This document shows, piece by piece, positions 1 through 13,559 of a stretch of DNA of 64,000 bases (within the stretch, counting starts at the first letter, position 1; each line of letters begins with the position of its first letter). The notes beneath the pieces are model-generated. The model worked only from the letters and a program-made list of their open reading frames with translations. It did no database searches and was not told the origin of the DNA. The DNA comes from Trissonchulus latispiculum (lineage: Eukaryota; Nematoda; Enoplea; Enoplida; Ironidae), in NCBI GenBank assembly GCA_030248195.1, contig JASAND010028012.1:27255-91254 (forward strand), in the 5' to 3' direction. Both the position numbers and the translations under genes were made by a program.

Positions 1-3513
<3,513 letters not shown>

Positions 3514-3670
3514 TTACCTAGCCTTACCTATTTTTTACTGTAGCATTTGGTCAAAAATTTAACTTAAGATTTAATTACTGGAAATGTTGGACAATTTTGA
3601 ATATTTAGACAACTTATAAAAATATTTAAATCTAAATTAATAAAATATTTTGAAATATTAATTTGTTCAC

Positions 3671-3833
3671 CGAAAACTCCCAGGCGATACTGGATGCCAA
3701 CAACTATGACATCTCTATCGACCAGATTTCCAATAATTCCTGCTGGATCATAATCGTAAAGACTTCCGATCTGATATCCGCCCCCGTGAATCCAAGCCAT
3801 AACTGGGTACCCGTTTGCGGAATTGCTTGGTTT
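3671..3833 (-). CDS. Carboxylesterase-family protein, exon 3 (oxyanion hole)
   Basis: 163 nt, phase 0 to phase 1. The acceptor is GAATTAG/AAACC and the donor is TTCG/GTGAAC. It encodes the hallmark strand PVMAWIHGGGYQ, whose HGGG forms the oxyanion hole, and then DRDVIVVGIQYRLGVFG, the segment leading into the nucleophile exon. Length and order match the family. The intron upstream is 8.6 kb and packed with repeats. Confidence 0.93.
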
Positions 3834-4630
3834 CTAATTCAGTAAATAAATAAAATTATTATTTACTGGAAATTAAAAGGAATTAATTAATTATTAATAT
3901 TTATTATTATTAATTATTGTTATTATTATAGTTTTTAATGATTAATTAACACAAATGTTGTAGAAATAAAAATATCCAAAACGGAATATATTTCCAATAT
4001 CCAAAACGTTTCTAAGAATGTATGTTTTAGAGTTTTTGACCGGCCTAAGAGCCAATCCGGTCGTCACCCAGGCAATACGTGAAATTGTTTGTTGTATACA
4101 TAACCTGAAGTAACTGTATCTATCATTTACTGCATAAAGTTTTGTAAAATTTTAGAGGCAAAATTTAGTGATTTTAGGACAAATCTGCCTGCGGCCCGGC
4201 CTGCGCGACCCGACCGTCTGACTGGGTTTCCAACCTAGGTCGGCCGGATGAGCCATAAAACTGACACGCAATAACACTGGTATGTATAACGATAATTAAA
4301 TAAATATGAAGATTAAATAAAAATTACTATTTATTAAATAATACTTGTCAAAAACTAATGAAAATTATTAAAATTTTAGAATGGTCATCTTATAGGTCCC
4401 TCCTGCAATGGCAGTGCTAGAAAACAACGGGCTAGCCGATTTCACAATGGAAATCGGGCTGTAAACCAGAACATATTGCCAAAGATCTTTTTAAACTTTT
4501 GCACAAACTTTTTAGCAAATCTCATTTGATACCTTAAAACTTGGGGAGAACATTTGGTTAAATTTCGAATTTGCTACCCAACTCATAGTTTAGATTTTGC
4601 ATAATGCAATATTTCACAAAAACAGCAAAA
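3834..4630. other. Start of the large esterase intron, AT-rich
   Basis: No coding potential was seen. It contains AT-rich runs and, at about 4190-4250, a short GC-rich segment with CCGGCC-type motifs similar to the subterminal motifs of the hAT-type elements further on. No TIR pair could be closed here. Confidence 0.4.
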
Positions 4631-4671
4631 GCAGCAGCAGCAGCAGCAGCAACAACAACAACAACAACAAT
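4631..4671. repeat. Compound microsatellite (GCA)n(ACA)n
   Basis: Seven GCA units are followed by about seven ACA/AAC units, directly upstream of the 160-bp repeat array. Confidence 0.9.
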
Positions 4672-4759
4672 AAGTCAAAAGGCATCAAGTGGTTCCCGCC
4701 CGACATTTTTCCGTTTATAGAATGAGTTTATAATATTTGGGCTCCCATAACTCATTTGT

Positions 4760-5780
4760 CCTATATTTTGACGCGTTAACCCTATTACGACTATTTATCT
4801 ACGTAACGAGAGCTTTCGAATGATACCCATATTGTTGGGTTTCCGTTACTTTCAATTTTGACCTATTTTGACCGGTTTTGGCCATTTTTGATCTCCTTGA
4901 GGCTCCGTATCTCATTTTCCCCACATCTTGGTGCGTTGGCTCTATTACAACTTTTTATCTACGTAACAAGAGCTTTCGAATGATACCAATATTAGGCAGT
5001 TTTCGGTAATTTATACCCATTTTGACCGTTTTTGGTCATTTTTGACCATTTTGCGGCCTCGTATCTCATTTTTCCCACATTTTGGTGCGTGGACACTATT
5101 GCAACTTTTTATCCACACATCGAGAGCTTTCGAATGGTATCCATATTGGGGGGTTTCCGACAACTTTTAATTTTGGCCCATTTTGACCGTTTCTGGCCAT
5201 TTTTCACCCCTTTGGAACCAGGTAACTCATTTTTCCTACACTTTGACGCTTTGGCCCTATTACAACTTTTTATCCACGCAACGAGAGCTTTCGAATGACA
5301 CCGGTATCAGCCGTATCCGACAATTTTCAATTTTGGCCCATTTTGACCGTTTCTGGCCATTTTTGACCCCTTTGGAGCCCCGTAACTCATTTTTCCAACA
5401 TTTTGACGCTTTACCCCTATTACAACTTTTTACCTACGCAACGAGAGCTTTCGAATGATACCCATATTGGGGGGTTTCCGTCACTTTCAATTTTGACCAT
5501 TTGCAGCATCACCGTATCGAGTAATTGCTAATTGCCTGACACTATGGAACCCAGGTGCCCGGAGGGTCTTCCCACATCGGGTGCCACCCTACATGCCAAA
5601 TTTCAGGCCAACTAGTTGACTCTAGCTCGAGATAAAGGCGGAAAACCCCTTCAAACGGCCGTTTTGGCCGTTTTTGGCCATTTTTGACCCTTTTTCGCGT
5701 CATAACTAAAAATGGGTGCATTTTCAGGCCTTGACCCAATTACAACTTTTTCATTACTCGCCGAGAGCTTTCGAATGATA
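4760..5780 (+). repeat. Tandem array of about 160-bp units (family 160)
   Basis: The motif AGCTTTCGAA recurs at 4811, 4971, 5125, 5286, 5446 and 5766, giving a period near 160 bp with one diverged unit around 5540-5640. Each unit reads: GTAACTCATTTT, TTTGGCCCTATTACAACTTT, a GAGAGCTTTCGAATGATACC core, then TTTGACC and TTTTGGCC repeats. Units are clearly homologous but differ at many sites, so this is an old satellite-like array. Short reading frames through it are by-products. Confidence 0.8.
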
Positions 5781-5819
5781 CCAAATTTAGCTCATTTGGA
5801 CAACTTTTTTATTTTACTC

Positions 5820-5998
5820 ATTTTTACTCACGGGGCTGCTCCGGGAGCACCTCTGCTCCCCCGGGGCTCCCCGAGCTTCCGGGAGCAGTTCAAGTCAAGA
5901 CCTTCAAAATGAGGTATCAACCACCTCTCTACCCCTTCCCAATCTCGAGATAGACATGGGGGACACGAAATTGTGGACAATAATAATAAGAAGAAAAC
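5820..5998 (+). repeat. Conserved end module with GC-rich stem-loop and (AAT)n tail
   Basis: A GC-rich segment starting CTGCTCCGGGAGCACC and ending CTTCCGGGAGCAG can fold on itself. It is followed by a constant stretch (TCAAAATGAGGTATCAACCA, then CCCTTCCCAATCTCGAGATA), a G-run, and (AATAAT)n. Near-identical copies lie at 10568-10735, 10980-11150 and 12081-12250, and in reverse complement at 41440-41620. A shorter version lacking the GC hairpin closes other units at 6715-6815, 7600-7700 and 8280-8372. It always precedes an (AAT)n tract, so it behaves as the 3' end of a repeated element. Confidence 0.7.
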
Positions 5999-6809
5999 TA
6001 GCGCTACTGCAAGAATGTGTTGCCCACAACAGGTTTTTCTGTTTATTTTTCTGCCATAACTTTCGCTAGACGCATTTTCAGAAATTGTCGCAAGAAGGAA
6101 GTTGCTCAGTTCGACGAGTTCTTTCATTTGAGTACCATATTGATCACTTTCCGAAAAATTTTCAAAATCCGGAATTTTCCGGGTCGAATATCTCGAAATC
6201 CGTGAATTTTCCGAAAATTTCGATTTCGGTTTCGAAATCAGCACCACCGACTTACCCTATAACCAACTTTTAAGCAAAATCCGAGACAAAAAATTTTTAA
6301 GTCCAAAATCCGGGTTTTCGTGAATTCCCGGATTTTCAGTTTTTCGGCTATAACTTTCGCTAGACGCATTTCCGGAAAATGTCGCAAGAAGGAAAGTTGT
6401 TCAGCTCGGCGAGCTCTTTCATTTGAGTACCATATCGACCACTTTTGGAGAACTTTTTCAAAATCCGGAATTTTCCGGGTCGAATATCTCGAAATCCGGA
6501 AATTTTCCGGAAATTTCAATTTCAGTTTTGAAATCAGCGTGGTCGAGTTACCCTATGACCAACTTTTGAGCGAAATCGGAGACAAAAAATTTTTGACTAA
6601 ATTTTGGATTTTGAAATTTCGCCTTGGTCCCCCCTTACCAACCGAAAAATTCCGGGATTCGCCATTCCCGGAAACCGGAAGGTATCGGAGCGATCTTGCT
6701 TCCCGGAGATGTCCTAGTCAAGGGCTTCAAAATAAGGTATCAACCATCCCTGTACCCCTTCCCAATCTCGAGATCTAGGGGGGGGACAGACGGATAATAA
6801 TAATAATAA

Positions 6810-6910
6810 TAATAAGCACAGACCAATAACAAGGTGTTGCCATTTTCTTTGGAAAAGTGGGCAACACAACTAGCGCTACTGCAAGAATGTGTTGCCCACA
6901 ACAGGTTTTT
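6810..6910 (+). repeat. Stem-loop modules, types C and F
   Basis: After (TAA)n comes module C: leader AGCACAGACCAATAACAA, then a stem GTGTTGCC...GGGCAACAC enclosing a TTTGGAAA-type loop. It is followed by module F: leader ACTAGCGCTACTGCAAGAAT, then GTGTTGCCCAC. Module F forms the 5' edge of the next family-290 body. F recurs at 7699-7735. Confidence 0.7.
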
Positions 6911-8373
6911 CTGTTTATTTTCTGTCATAACTTTCGCTAGGCGCATTTTCAGAAAATGTCGCAAGAAGGAAAGTTGCTCAGCTCGACGAACTCTTTCATT
7001 TGAGTACCATATCGACCACAATTAATTGGAGAATTTTTTCAAAATCCGGAATCTTCGATAACGAATATCTCGAAATCCGTAAATTTTCCGGAAATTTCGA
7101 TTGAAGTTTCGAAATCAGCGTGGTCGAATTACCTTATGTCCGACTTTTGAGTGAAATCGGAGACAAAAAATTTTTTGGTCCAAAATCCGGGTTTTTGTGA
7201 ATTCCCGGATTTTCATTTTTTCGGTCATAACTATCGCCAGACGCATTTTCGGAAAATGTCGCAAGAAGGAAAGTTGCTCAGCTCGACGAGCTCTTTCATT
7301 TGAGTACCATATCGACCACTTTTGGATAAATTTTTCAAAATCCGGAATTTTCCGGGTCGAATGTCTCGAAATCCGTAAATTTTCCGGAAATTTCGATTTC
7401 AGTTTTGAAATCAGCGTGGTCGAGTTACCCTATGACCAACTTTTGAGCGAAATCGGAGACAAAAAATTTTTGACCAAATTTTGGATTTTGAAATTTCGCC
7501 TTGGTCCCCCCTTACCAACCGAAAAATTCCGGGATTCGCCATTCCCGGAATCCGGAAGGTATCGGACTGCCCAACTGAGAATCCAACGTCCAAGTGAATA
7601 TCTTCAAAATGAGGTATCAACCACCCCTGTACCCCTTCCCAATCTCGAGATCTAGGGGGGGGGACAGACGGATAATAATAATAATAATAATAATAATAAC
7701 TAGCGCTACTGCAAGAATGTGTTGCCCACAACACGGCCCTTTGGGGTATAGATTTTGCTAGATACGTTTTAAGTTATTTCTGTTCAGGAAATCTGTCCCA
7801 GGACTCCAAGAGCTTTCAATTAAGTACCATATTGCCCGTGTTTCAACGAATTTTTGAAAATCCGGTTTTTCCCGGAATTCCGGATTTTCCAATCTGCGGC
7901 CATAACTTTCGCTAGAAACATTTCCGGAAAGTATGGTAATGATAAAAATTACTCAGCTCGATGAGCTCTTTCATTTGAGTACCATATCGACCACTTTCGG
8001 AGAAATTTTTCAAAATTCGGAATTTTCCGGGTCGAATATCTCGAAATCCGGAAAGTTTTCGAAAATTTCGATTTCAGTTTCGAAATCAGCGTGGTCGAGT
8101 TGCCCTATGACCAACTTTTGAGCGAAATCGGAGAGAAAAAATTTTTGACCAAATTTTGGATTTTGAAATTTCGCCTTGGTCCCCCCTTACCAACCGAAAA
8201 ATTCCGGGATTCGCCATTCCCGGATTCCGGAAGGTATCGGACTGCCCAACTGAGGATCCAACGTCCAAGTGAATATCTTCAAAATGAGGTATCAACCACC
8301 CCTGTACCCCTTCCCAATCTCGAGATCTAGGGGGGGGGACAGACGGATAATAATAATAATAATAATAATAATA

Positions 8374-8530
8374 AGCACAGACCAATAACAAGGTGTTGCC
8401 CATTCCTTTGGAAAAGTGGGCAACACAATAAGCACAGACCAATAACAAAGTGTTGCCCGTTCCTTTGGAAAAGTGGGCAACACAACAAGCTTATTTGCAT
8501 GAACGGGTTGCCGCTGCATTTTTCCTCTTA
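8374..8530 (+). repeat. Stem-loop modules, two type C plus type G
   Basis: Two successive C modules, each with leader AGCACAGACCAATAACAA and a GTGTTGCCC/GGGCAACAC stem, are followed by a G-type leader (TGCATGAACGGGTTGCC) that starts the next repeat body. The two C copies differ by a few bases, so they were not created by one recent slippage event. Confidence 0.7.
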
Positions 8531-9239
8531 TCAACAAGTCAATTTTCCGTGTCGAGTACCACGAAATCCGTAAAATTTCGGGAGATCTCGATTTCAGTTT
8601 CGAAATCAGCGCCATCGAATTAGTCTACGACCAACTTTTAAGCAAAATCGGAGACAAAAATTTTTTTGGTCCAAAATCCGGGTTTTCGGGAATTCCCGGA
8701 TTTTCAGTTTTTCGACCATTACTTTCGCTAGGCTCATTTCCGGAAAATATCGCAAGAAGGAAAGTTGTTCAGCTCGACGAGCTCTTTAATTTGAGTACCA
8801 TATCGACCACTTTCGGAAAAATTTTTCAAAATCCGGAATTTTCCGGGTCCAATATCTCGGAATCCGTAAAATTTCCGGACATTTCGATTTCAGTTTCGAA
8901 ATCAGCGTGGCTGAATTACCCTATAACCAACTTGTGAGCAAAATTGGAGACAAAAAATTTTTACGTTTCCCTTGGTCCCCCCTTACCATTTTAAAAAATT
9001 CCGGGTTCCGCCATTTCCGGAATCCGGGAAGTACCGAACTGCCCGCGCTTCCGGGAGCACTTTAGGTCACCCCCAACTCCCCCTGAAAATTTCAGCCGGA
9101 TCGGTCCAGCCAATCAAAAGTTAGAGTGGGGGGACACATGCGGCAAGAAATAATAACTAGCGAAGTAGCGAGAATGGGTTGCCGCGGCTTTTTCCGTTTA
9201 TATATAGCAATATCTCCCAAAGGAGGCACCTCTGTGGCC

Positions 9240-9670
9240 CAGTATTGTCTGATTCGTGTAGTCCGTATCGAGAGCTCTCATTAGAGTACCATATTGACCA
9301 TATTTAGAGTTGTTTACGTTTTTGGTCATTTTGGTCGATTTTTACCATTTTTGACCCCTTTGAAGCTCCGTAACTCAAGTTTCGTACATTTTGGCGGCTT
9401 GGCCCTATTACAACTTTTTATGTACTCAATGAGAGCTTTCGAATGACACCGAAATGAGCCCGATCCTAGAACTTTCAATTTTGAGCCATTTTGGCCGTTT
9501 TTGGCCATTTTTTGACCATTTTTCGCCTCATAACTCAAAATGAGTGCATTTTCAGGCCTTGGCCCTATTACAACTTTTAATCCACTCACCAAGAGCTTTC
9601 GAATGATACCCATATCGGGCGGTTTCCGATACTTTCAATTTTGACCATTTGCAGCATCACCGTATCGAGT
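9240..9670 (+). repeat. Family-160 units
   Basis: Further copies of the 160-bp unit with cores near 9431 and 9594, followed by a diverged tail (about 9670-9790) and a long (AAT)n tract at about 9812-9852. Confidence 0.7.
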
Positions 9671-9809
9671 ACTTTCGCATACCGCAACGGGGGGACCCCC
9701 CCGCGCTTCAGTCAACACTTCACCCCATCCCCAACCCCCACTGCAAATTTCAGCCAAATCGGTCAACCCTAGCAAAAGTTAGGGGGGGGGACAGGGTGTG
9801 GTAACGAGA

Positions 9810-9852
<43 letters not shown>

Positions 9853-9853
<1 letters not shown>

Positions 9854-9960
9854 CGGACATACCCAGATGAAAGGGTTGCCTTTTTGTGTAAAAAGCGGCA
9901 ACCCAATAACAAGCAAAGTATCATGAATGGGTTGCCGCTGCATTTTTCCTCTTATAAACG
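9853..9960 (+). repeat. Stem-loop modules, types A and G
   Basis: Module A: leader ACGGACATACCCAGATGAAA, then a stem GGGTTGCC (9873) ... GGCAACCC (to 9904) with a TTTTTGTGTAAAAA loop arm. Module G: ACAAGCAAAGTATCATGAAT then GGGTTGCCGCTGCATTTTTC, which opens the next family-160 array. Confidence 0.75.
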
Positions 9961-9999
9961 AGATAAATCAATTATCCTACGATAGTACTCCTTGTCCCT

Positions 10000-10570
10000 A
10001 TGACAACTTTTTATAAACTCAAAGAGAGCTTTTGAATGATACCCATATTGTGTTCTTTCGACAACTTTTAAGTTTTGCCCCATTTTGACTGGTGTCGGCC
10101 TTTCTTGACCCCTTTCATGCCCCGTAAATCAGTTTCTGTACATTTTGGTGCTTTGGCCCTATTACAACTTTTTATCTACGCAACGAGAGCTTTCGAATGA
10201 TTCCGGTATGGACCGAATCCGACAATTTTCAATTTTGACCCATTTTGACCGGTTTTGACCATTTTTGACCCCTTTGGGGCCCCGTAACTCATTTTCTGTA
10301 CATTTTGGTGCTTTGGCCCTATTACAACTTTTTATCTACACAATGAGAGCTTTCGAATGATACCAATATGAGTCCGATCTGAGGATTTTCAATTTTGAGC
10401 CATTTTGGCCGTTTTTGGCCATTTTTTACCATTTTTCGCCTCGTAACTCAAAATGAGTGCATTTTCAGGCCTTGACCCTATTACAACTTTTTCATTACTC
10501 GCCGAGAGCTTTCGAATGATACCAAAATTAGCTCATTTGGACAACTTTTCTATTTTACTAATTTTTACTC
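10000..10570 (+). repeat. Family-160 array
   Basis: Units with cores near 10029, 10187, 10347 and 10506 (period about 160 bp), ending in the GC-rich end module at 10568-10735. Confidence 0.75.
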
Positions 10571-10917
10571 ACGGGGCTGCTCCGGGAGCACCTCTGCTCC
10601 CCCGGGGCTCCCCGCGCTTCCGGGAGCAGTTCAAGTCAAGACCTTCAAAATGAGGTATCAACCACCTTTCTACCCCTTCCCAATCTCGAGATAGAGGGGG
10701 GGACAAGAATCCGGAGAATAATAATAAATAAATAATAAATAAATAACGGACATACCCAAGTTAAAGGGTTGCCTTTTTGCAGAAAAAGCGGCAACCCAAT
10801 AATAATAAACATGTCCAGAACATAGGGTTCCAAACCCTTTGGAAAAGGGCGGGAACCCAACAACAACAACAACAGAACTGAGGGCAGAATCATGAAGTTA
10901 AGTAATTCCTACATTTC
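10453..10917 (+). repeat. Tandem segmental duplication, left copy
   Basis: This segment is nearly identical to 11965-12429 (offset 1511-1512 bp, with one C lost in the right copy). The match includes the last family-160 unit, the end module, the A and B stem-loops and the sequence GGCAGAATCATGAAGTTAAG up to TTCCTACATTT. In the right copy TACATTT spans the splice donor and last bases of esterase exon 2, so the left copy carries a stranded copy of that donor. Confidence 0.85.
10743..10862 (+). repeat. Stem-loop modules, types A and B
   Basis: A stem-loop at 10766-10797 (GGGTTGCC/GGCAACCC). B has leader ACATGTCCAGAACATA with a stem-loop at 10825-10858 (GGGTTCC...GGGAACCC, inner arms AAACCC/GGG). 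Both follow AATAA-type spacers. Confidence 0.75.
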
Positions 10918-11149
10918 GCTTTCGAATGATACCAAAATTAGCTCATTTGGACAACTTTTTTATTTTACTCATTTTTACTCACGGGGCTGCCCCGGGAGCA
11001 CCTCTGCTCCCCCGGGGCTCCCCGCGCTTCCGGGAGCAGTTCAAGTCAAGACCTTCAAAATGAGGTATCAACCACCTCTCTACCCCTTTCCAATCTCGAG
11101 ATAGACAGGGGGTACACGAAATTGTGGACAATAATAATAATAATAATAT

Positions 11150-11465
11150 TAAGAATAAACATGTCCAGAACATAGGGTTCCAAACCCTTTGGAAAAGGGC
11201 GGGAACCCAATAATAATAATAAGAATAATAATAATAATAATAATAAACATGTCCAGAACATAGGGTTCCAAACCCTTTGGAAAAGGGCGGGAACCCAATA
11301 ATAATAATAAATAACGGACATACCCAAGTTAAAGGGTTGCCTTTTTGTTGAAAAAGCGGCAACCCAATAATAACGGACATACCCAACTTAAAGGGTTGCC
11401 TTTTGTGAAAAAGCGGCAACCCAACAAGCAAAGTGGCATGAACGGGTTGCCGCTGCATTTTTCCT
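11150..11465 (+). repeat. Five-module stem-loop array (B-B-A-A-G)
   Basis: Stem-loops lie at 11175-11208 (B), 11263-11296 (B), 11334-11365 (A), 11393-11412 (A, shortened loop) and 11425-11460 (G). They are separated by AATAAT tracts of varying length. This is the longest run of modules in the left half of the window and gives the clearest view of the leader + stem + AATA organisation. Confidence 0.8.
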
Positions 11466-11499
11466 CTTATAGATAAGATAAGTCAATTATCCTACGATA

Positions 11500-12080
11500 T
11501 TACCCCTTGTCCCTATGACAGCTTTTTATATACTCAAAGAGATCTTTCGATTGATACCCATATTGTCGTTTTCCATAACTTTTGATTTTGACCCATTTTG
11601 GCCGGCTTTGGCTATATTTGACCCTTTGAGGCCCCGTAACTCATTTTCTGTACATTTTGGGGCTTTGGCCCTATTACAACATTTTATCTACGCAACGAGA
11701 GCTTTCGAATGATATCCATATTGGGCGGTTTCGGTTACTTTCAATTTTGACCCATTTTGACCGATTTTGGCCATTTTTGACCCATTTGAGGCTCCGTAAC
11801 TCATTTCTCCTCCACTTTGGTGCGTTGGCCCTATTACAACTTTTCATCCACATAACGAGAGCTTTCGAATGATACCGATATGAGCTTGATCCGAGAACTT
11901 TCAATTTTGAGCCATTTTGACCGTTTTTGGTCATTTTTGACCATTTTCGGCCTCGTAACTCAAAATGAGTGCATTTTCAGGCCTTGACCCTATTACAACT
12001 TTTTCATTACTCGCCGAGAGCTTTCGAATGATACCAAAATTAGCTCATTTGGACAACTTTTCTATTTTACTCATTTTTAC
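11500..12080 (+). repeat. Family-160 array
   Basis: Units with AGCTTTCGAAT-like cores near 11542 (diverged), 11700, 11860 and 12019, ending in the GC-rich end module at 12081-12250. Confidence 0.75.
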
Positions 12081-12253
12081 TCACGGGGCTGCTCCGGGAG
12101 CACCTCTGCTCCCCGGGGCTCCCCGCGCTTCCGGGAGCAGTTCAAGTCAAGACCTTCAAAATGAGGTATCAACCACCTTTCTACCCCTTCCCAATCTCGA
12201 GATAGAGGGGGGGACAAGAATCCGGAGAATAATAATAAATAAATAATAAATAA

Positions 12254-12372
12254 ATAACGGACATACCCAAGTTAAAGGGTTGCCTTTTTGCAGAAAAAGC
12301 GGCAACCCAATAATAATAAACATGTCCAGAACATAGGGTTCCAAACCCTTTGGAAAAGGGCGGGAACCCAAC
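12254..12372 (+). repeat. Stem-loop modules, types A and B (next to exon 2)
   Basis: Stem-loops at 12277-12308 (A) and 12336-12369 (B), within 60 bp of the donor of esterase exon 2. Duplicate of 10743-10862. Confidence 0.75.
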
Positions 12373-12423
12373 AACAACAACAACAGAACTGAGGGCAGAA
12401 TCATGAAGTTAAGTAATTCCTAC

Positions 12424-12564
12424 ATTTGGTCTGATAATGTTCAGATAGAGACAATCCTCGCTCTGAGGAACCGGCATGTCCACACTGTAGGTAAACTGAA
12501 CACAAGCTGGACTAAACTTGTCGGCTTCTTTGATCCCTTCCCATGCAGTGACTGGCTGAGGCAT
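12424..12564 (-). CDS. Carboxylesterase-family protein, exon 2 (Cys loop)
   Basis: 141 nt, phase 0 at both ends. The acceptor is CTTTAG/ATGCC and the donor is CCAAAT/GTAGGA. The 47 residues start MPQPVTAWEG, contain SPACVQ and end with SEDCLYLNIIRPN. The two Cys are the pair that forms the first conserved disulfide of the family, and EDCLYLN is the family signature. It joins exon 1 (ELRFK) and exon 3 (KPSNS...) without a break. The exon is isolated between a large repeat array and a tRNA-like sequence. Confidence 0.93.
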
Positions 12565-12626
12565 CTAAAGCATAAAGTGGAACTGTGAGCAGTTATGATA
12601 CTTATGTTGTCACCTAAACAGTTTAC

Positions 12627-12712
12627 TGTGGTGTGGTGGCTGGCTACTGACTAGCATTCTCGCTTAAGGATCAGAAAGTCTGTGGTTCGATTTCTGGTAC
12701 AGTTTAAAGTCT
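12627..12712 (+). repeat. tRNA-like sequence (decayed)
   Basis: ACTGT at the 5' side can pair with ACAGT at the 3' side. Between them are a D-arm-like GGTGGCTGGC...TAGCATTC and a B-box-like GGTTCGATTTC. The T arm lacks the invariant C and the anticodon arm is irregular, so this is a tRNA pseudogene or the head of a tRNA-derived SINE rather than a functional tRNA gene. Confidence 0.45.
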
Positions 12713-12897
12713 TTTTCTTCTAGCAAGAACTTTGCTGAAATGAACTGGTTCAAACTGACGTTAAAGGAAGATATTTATAGACGACACAAAACTTAGTTGA
12801 AAGTTGAAATTGGAATTCGCAAAGTTATGCATCGGAATTTTATGAATGGTTACATTTAATAGTGAAAATAAGATATAAAACGCTTATCTGAGTAATA

Positions 12898-13257
12898 CCA
12901 AGAGTACATAATAATAAGAGTATGCCACTAGGCAAGCTCTATGTTATCAGAGCAAAAACTATGCTCTGCACGCTAACGGCACCCCCCCCCCCGCAAATCA
13001 GACCCTAGTGACCCCTCCCCGCAAATCAGTACCTAGTCGAAACGGGGGTACGCTCACTCGCTCTATGTTTATGTGCTTAAGCTCAAAAACACAAGCAGTG
13101 CGTGCGCGAATTTTGTGCCTGCCTTGAGCTTTAGAACACAAATATAGTGCGCAAAATTCTTTGAAGTGAAGGGTCTAATTTGCGGGGGGGGCCGTTAGCG
13201 AGCAGAGCATAGTTTTTGCTCTGATAACATAGAGCTTGCCTAGTGGCATACTCTTGG
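12898..13257. mobile_element. CCAAGAG-family MITE, copy 1
   Basis: 360 bp in esterase intron 1. The ends are CCAAGAGTACATAAT and its inverse CTCTTGG, with inverted arms of about 100 bp that include GCCACTAGGCAAGCTCTATG and TTATCAGAGCAAAAACTATG. Both sides carry a 5-bp direct repeat TAATA (12893-12897, 13258-13262). A C-run and a G-run lie at the inner edge of each arm. No reading frame. Confidence 0.85.
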
Positions 13258-13327
13258 TAATACTCAGCATAGGACTGGATGAAATATAGAGAGCAAATTC
13301 ATGAAGATGATTTTAAACATTTTATAC

Positions 13328-13510
13328 CTTAAATCTAAGTTCTCCAACAGGTGGGTGGGCATAGGGAACTCCGAAATAGGCCGCAACTTCTTTCCCATTT
13401 GGTGTCGTCAGGATTTTACCCTTAACTTGACCCAAAGGAGTTTCTATGACTGTGGAACAAGTCACAAAAGAACTGCTAAAGGCTAGAACTGCCAGAAATC
13501 CTAACCACAT
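13328..13510 (-). CDS. Carboxylesterase-family protein, exon 1 (signal peptide)
   Basis: The ATG at 13510 opens MWLGFLAVLAFSSSFVTC, a typical signal peptide with likely cleavage near residue 18-19. The mature start TVIETPLGQVKGK and then AYFGVPYAHPPVGELRFK are the canonical N-terminal motifs of type-B esterases. The donor is TTTAAG/GTATAA at 13328, phase 0. The protein therefore enters the secretory pathway. The start was chosen because it is the first Met of the frame and gives the signal peptide. Confidence 0.93.
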
Positions 13511-13559
13511 TTTTGCAATCTACAAATATGCACACACAAAACACAAGTAAAGGATTCGT

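Larger units (their letters stand above)
6005..9150 (+). repeat. Composite array of about 290-bp units (family 290)
   Basis: The motif CATTTGAGTACCATAT recurs at about 6125, 6420, 6998, 7298, 7973 and 8789 within a unit of about 290 bp. The unit holds TAACTTTCGCTAGACGCATT, GGAAAATGTCGCAAGAAGGA, TTTCATTTGAGTACCATATC, a block rich in CCGGAA and TTTTCC, and AAATCGGAGACAAAAAATTT. Two or three units are followed by the short end module and a (TAA)n tract, then the pattern restarts. Long frames through it (for example 6320-6778 and 7197-7655) repeat because the DNA repeats and carry stops in other copies. Confidence 0.75.

Noticed and set aside
6810..8530. Helitron 3' ends (hairpin followed by CTRR, next to T)
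   Set aside because: Module F does end in CTAG before TTATT when read in reverse, but the other modules do not end in CTRR, no 5' TC terminus was found and no Rep/helicase frame is present. Kept as an open possibility, not annotated.
9853..12372. CRISPR-like array (repeats with unique leaders)
   Set aside because: Spacing is irregular, the leaders themselves recur, the context is an animal intron and there are no cas genes.
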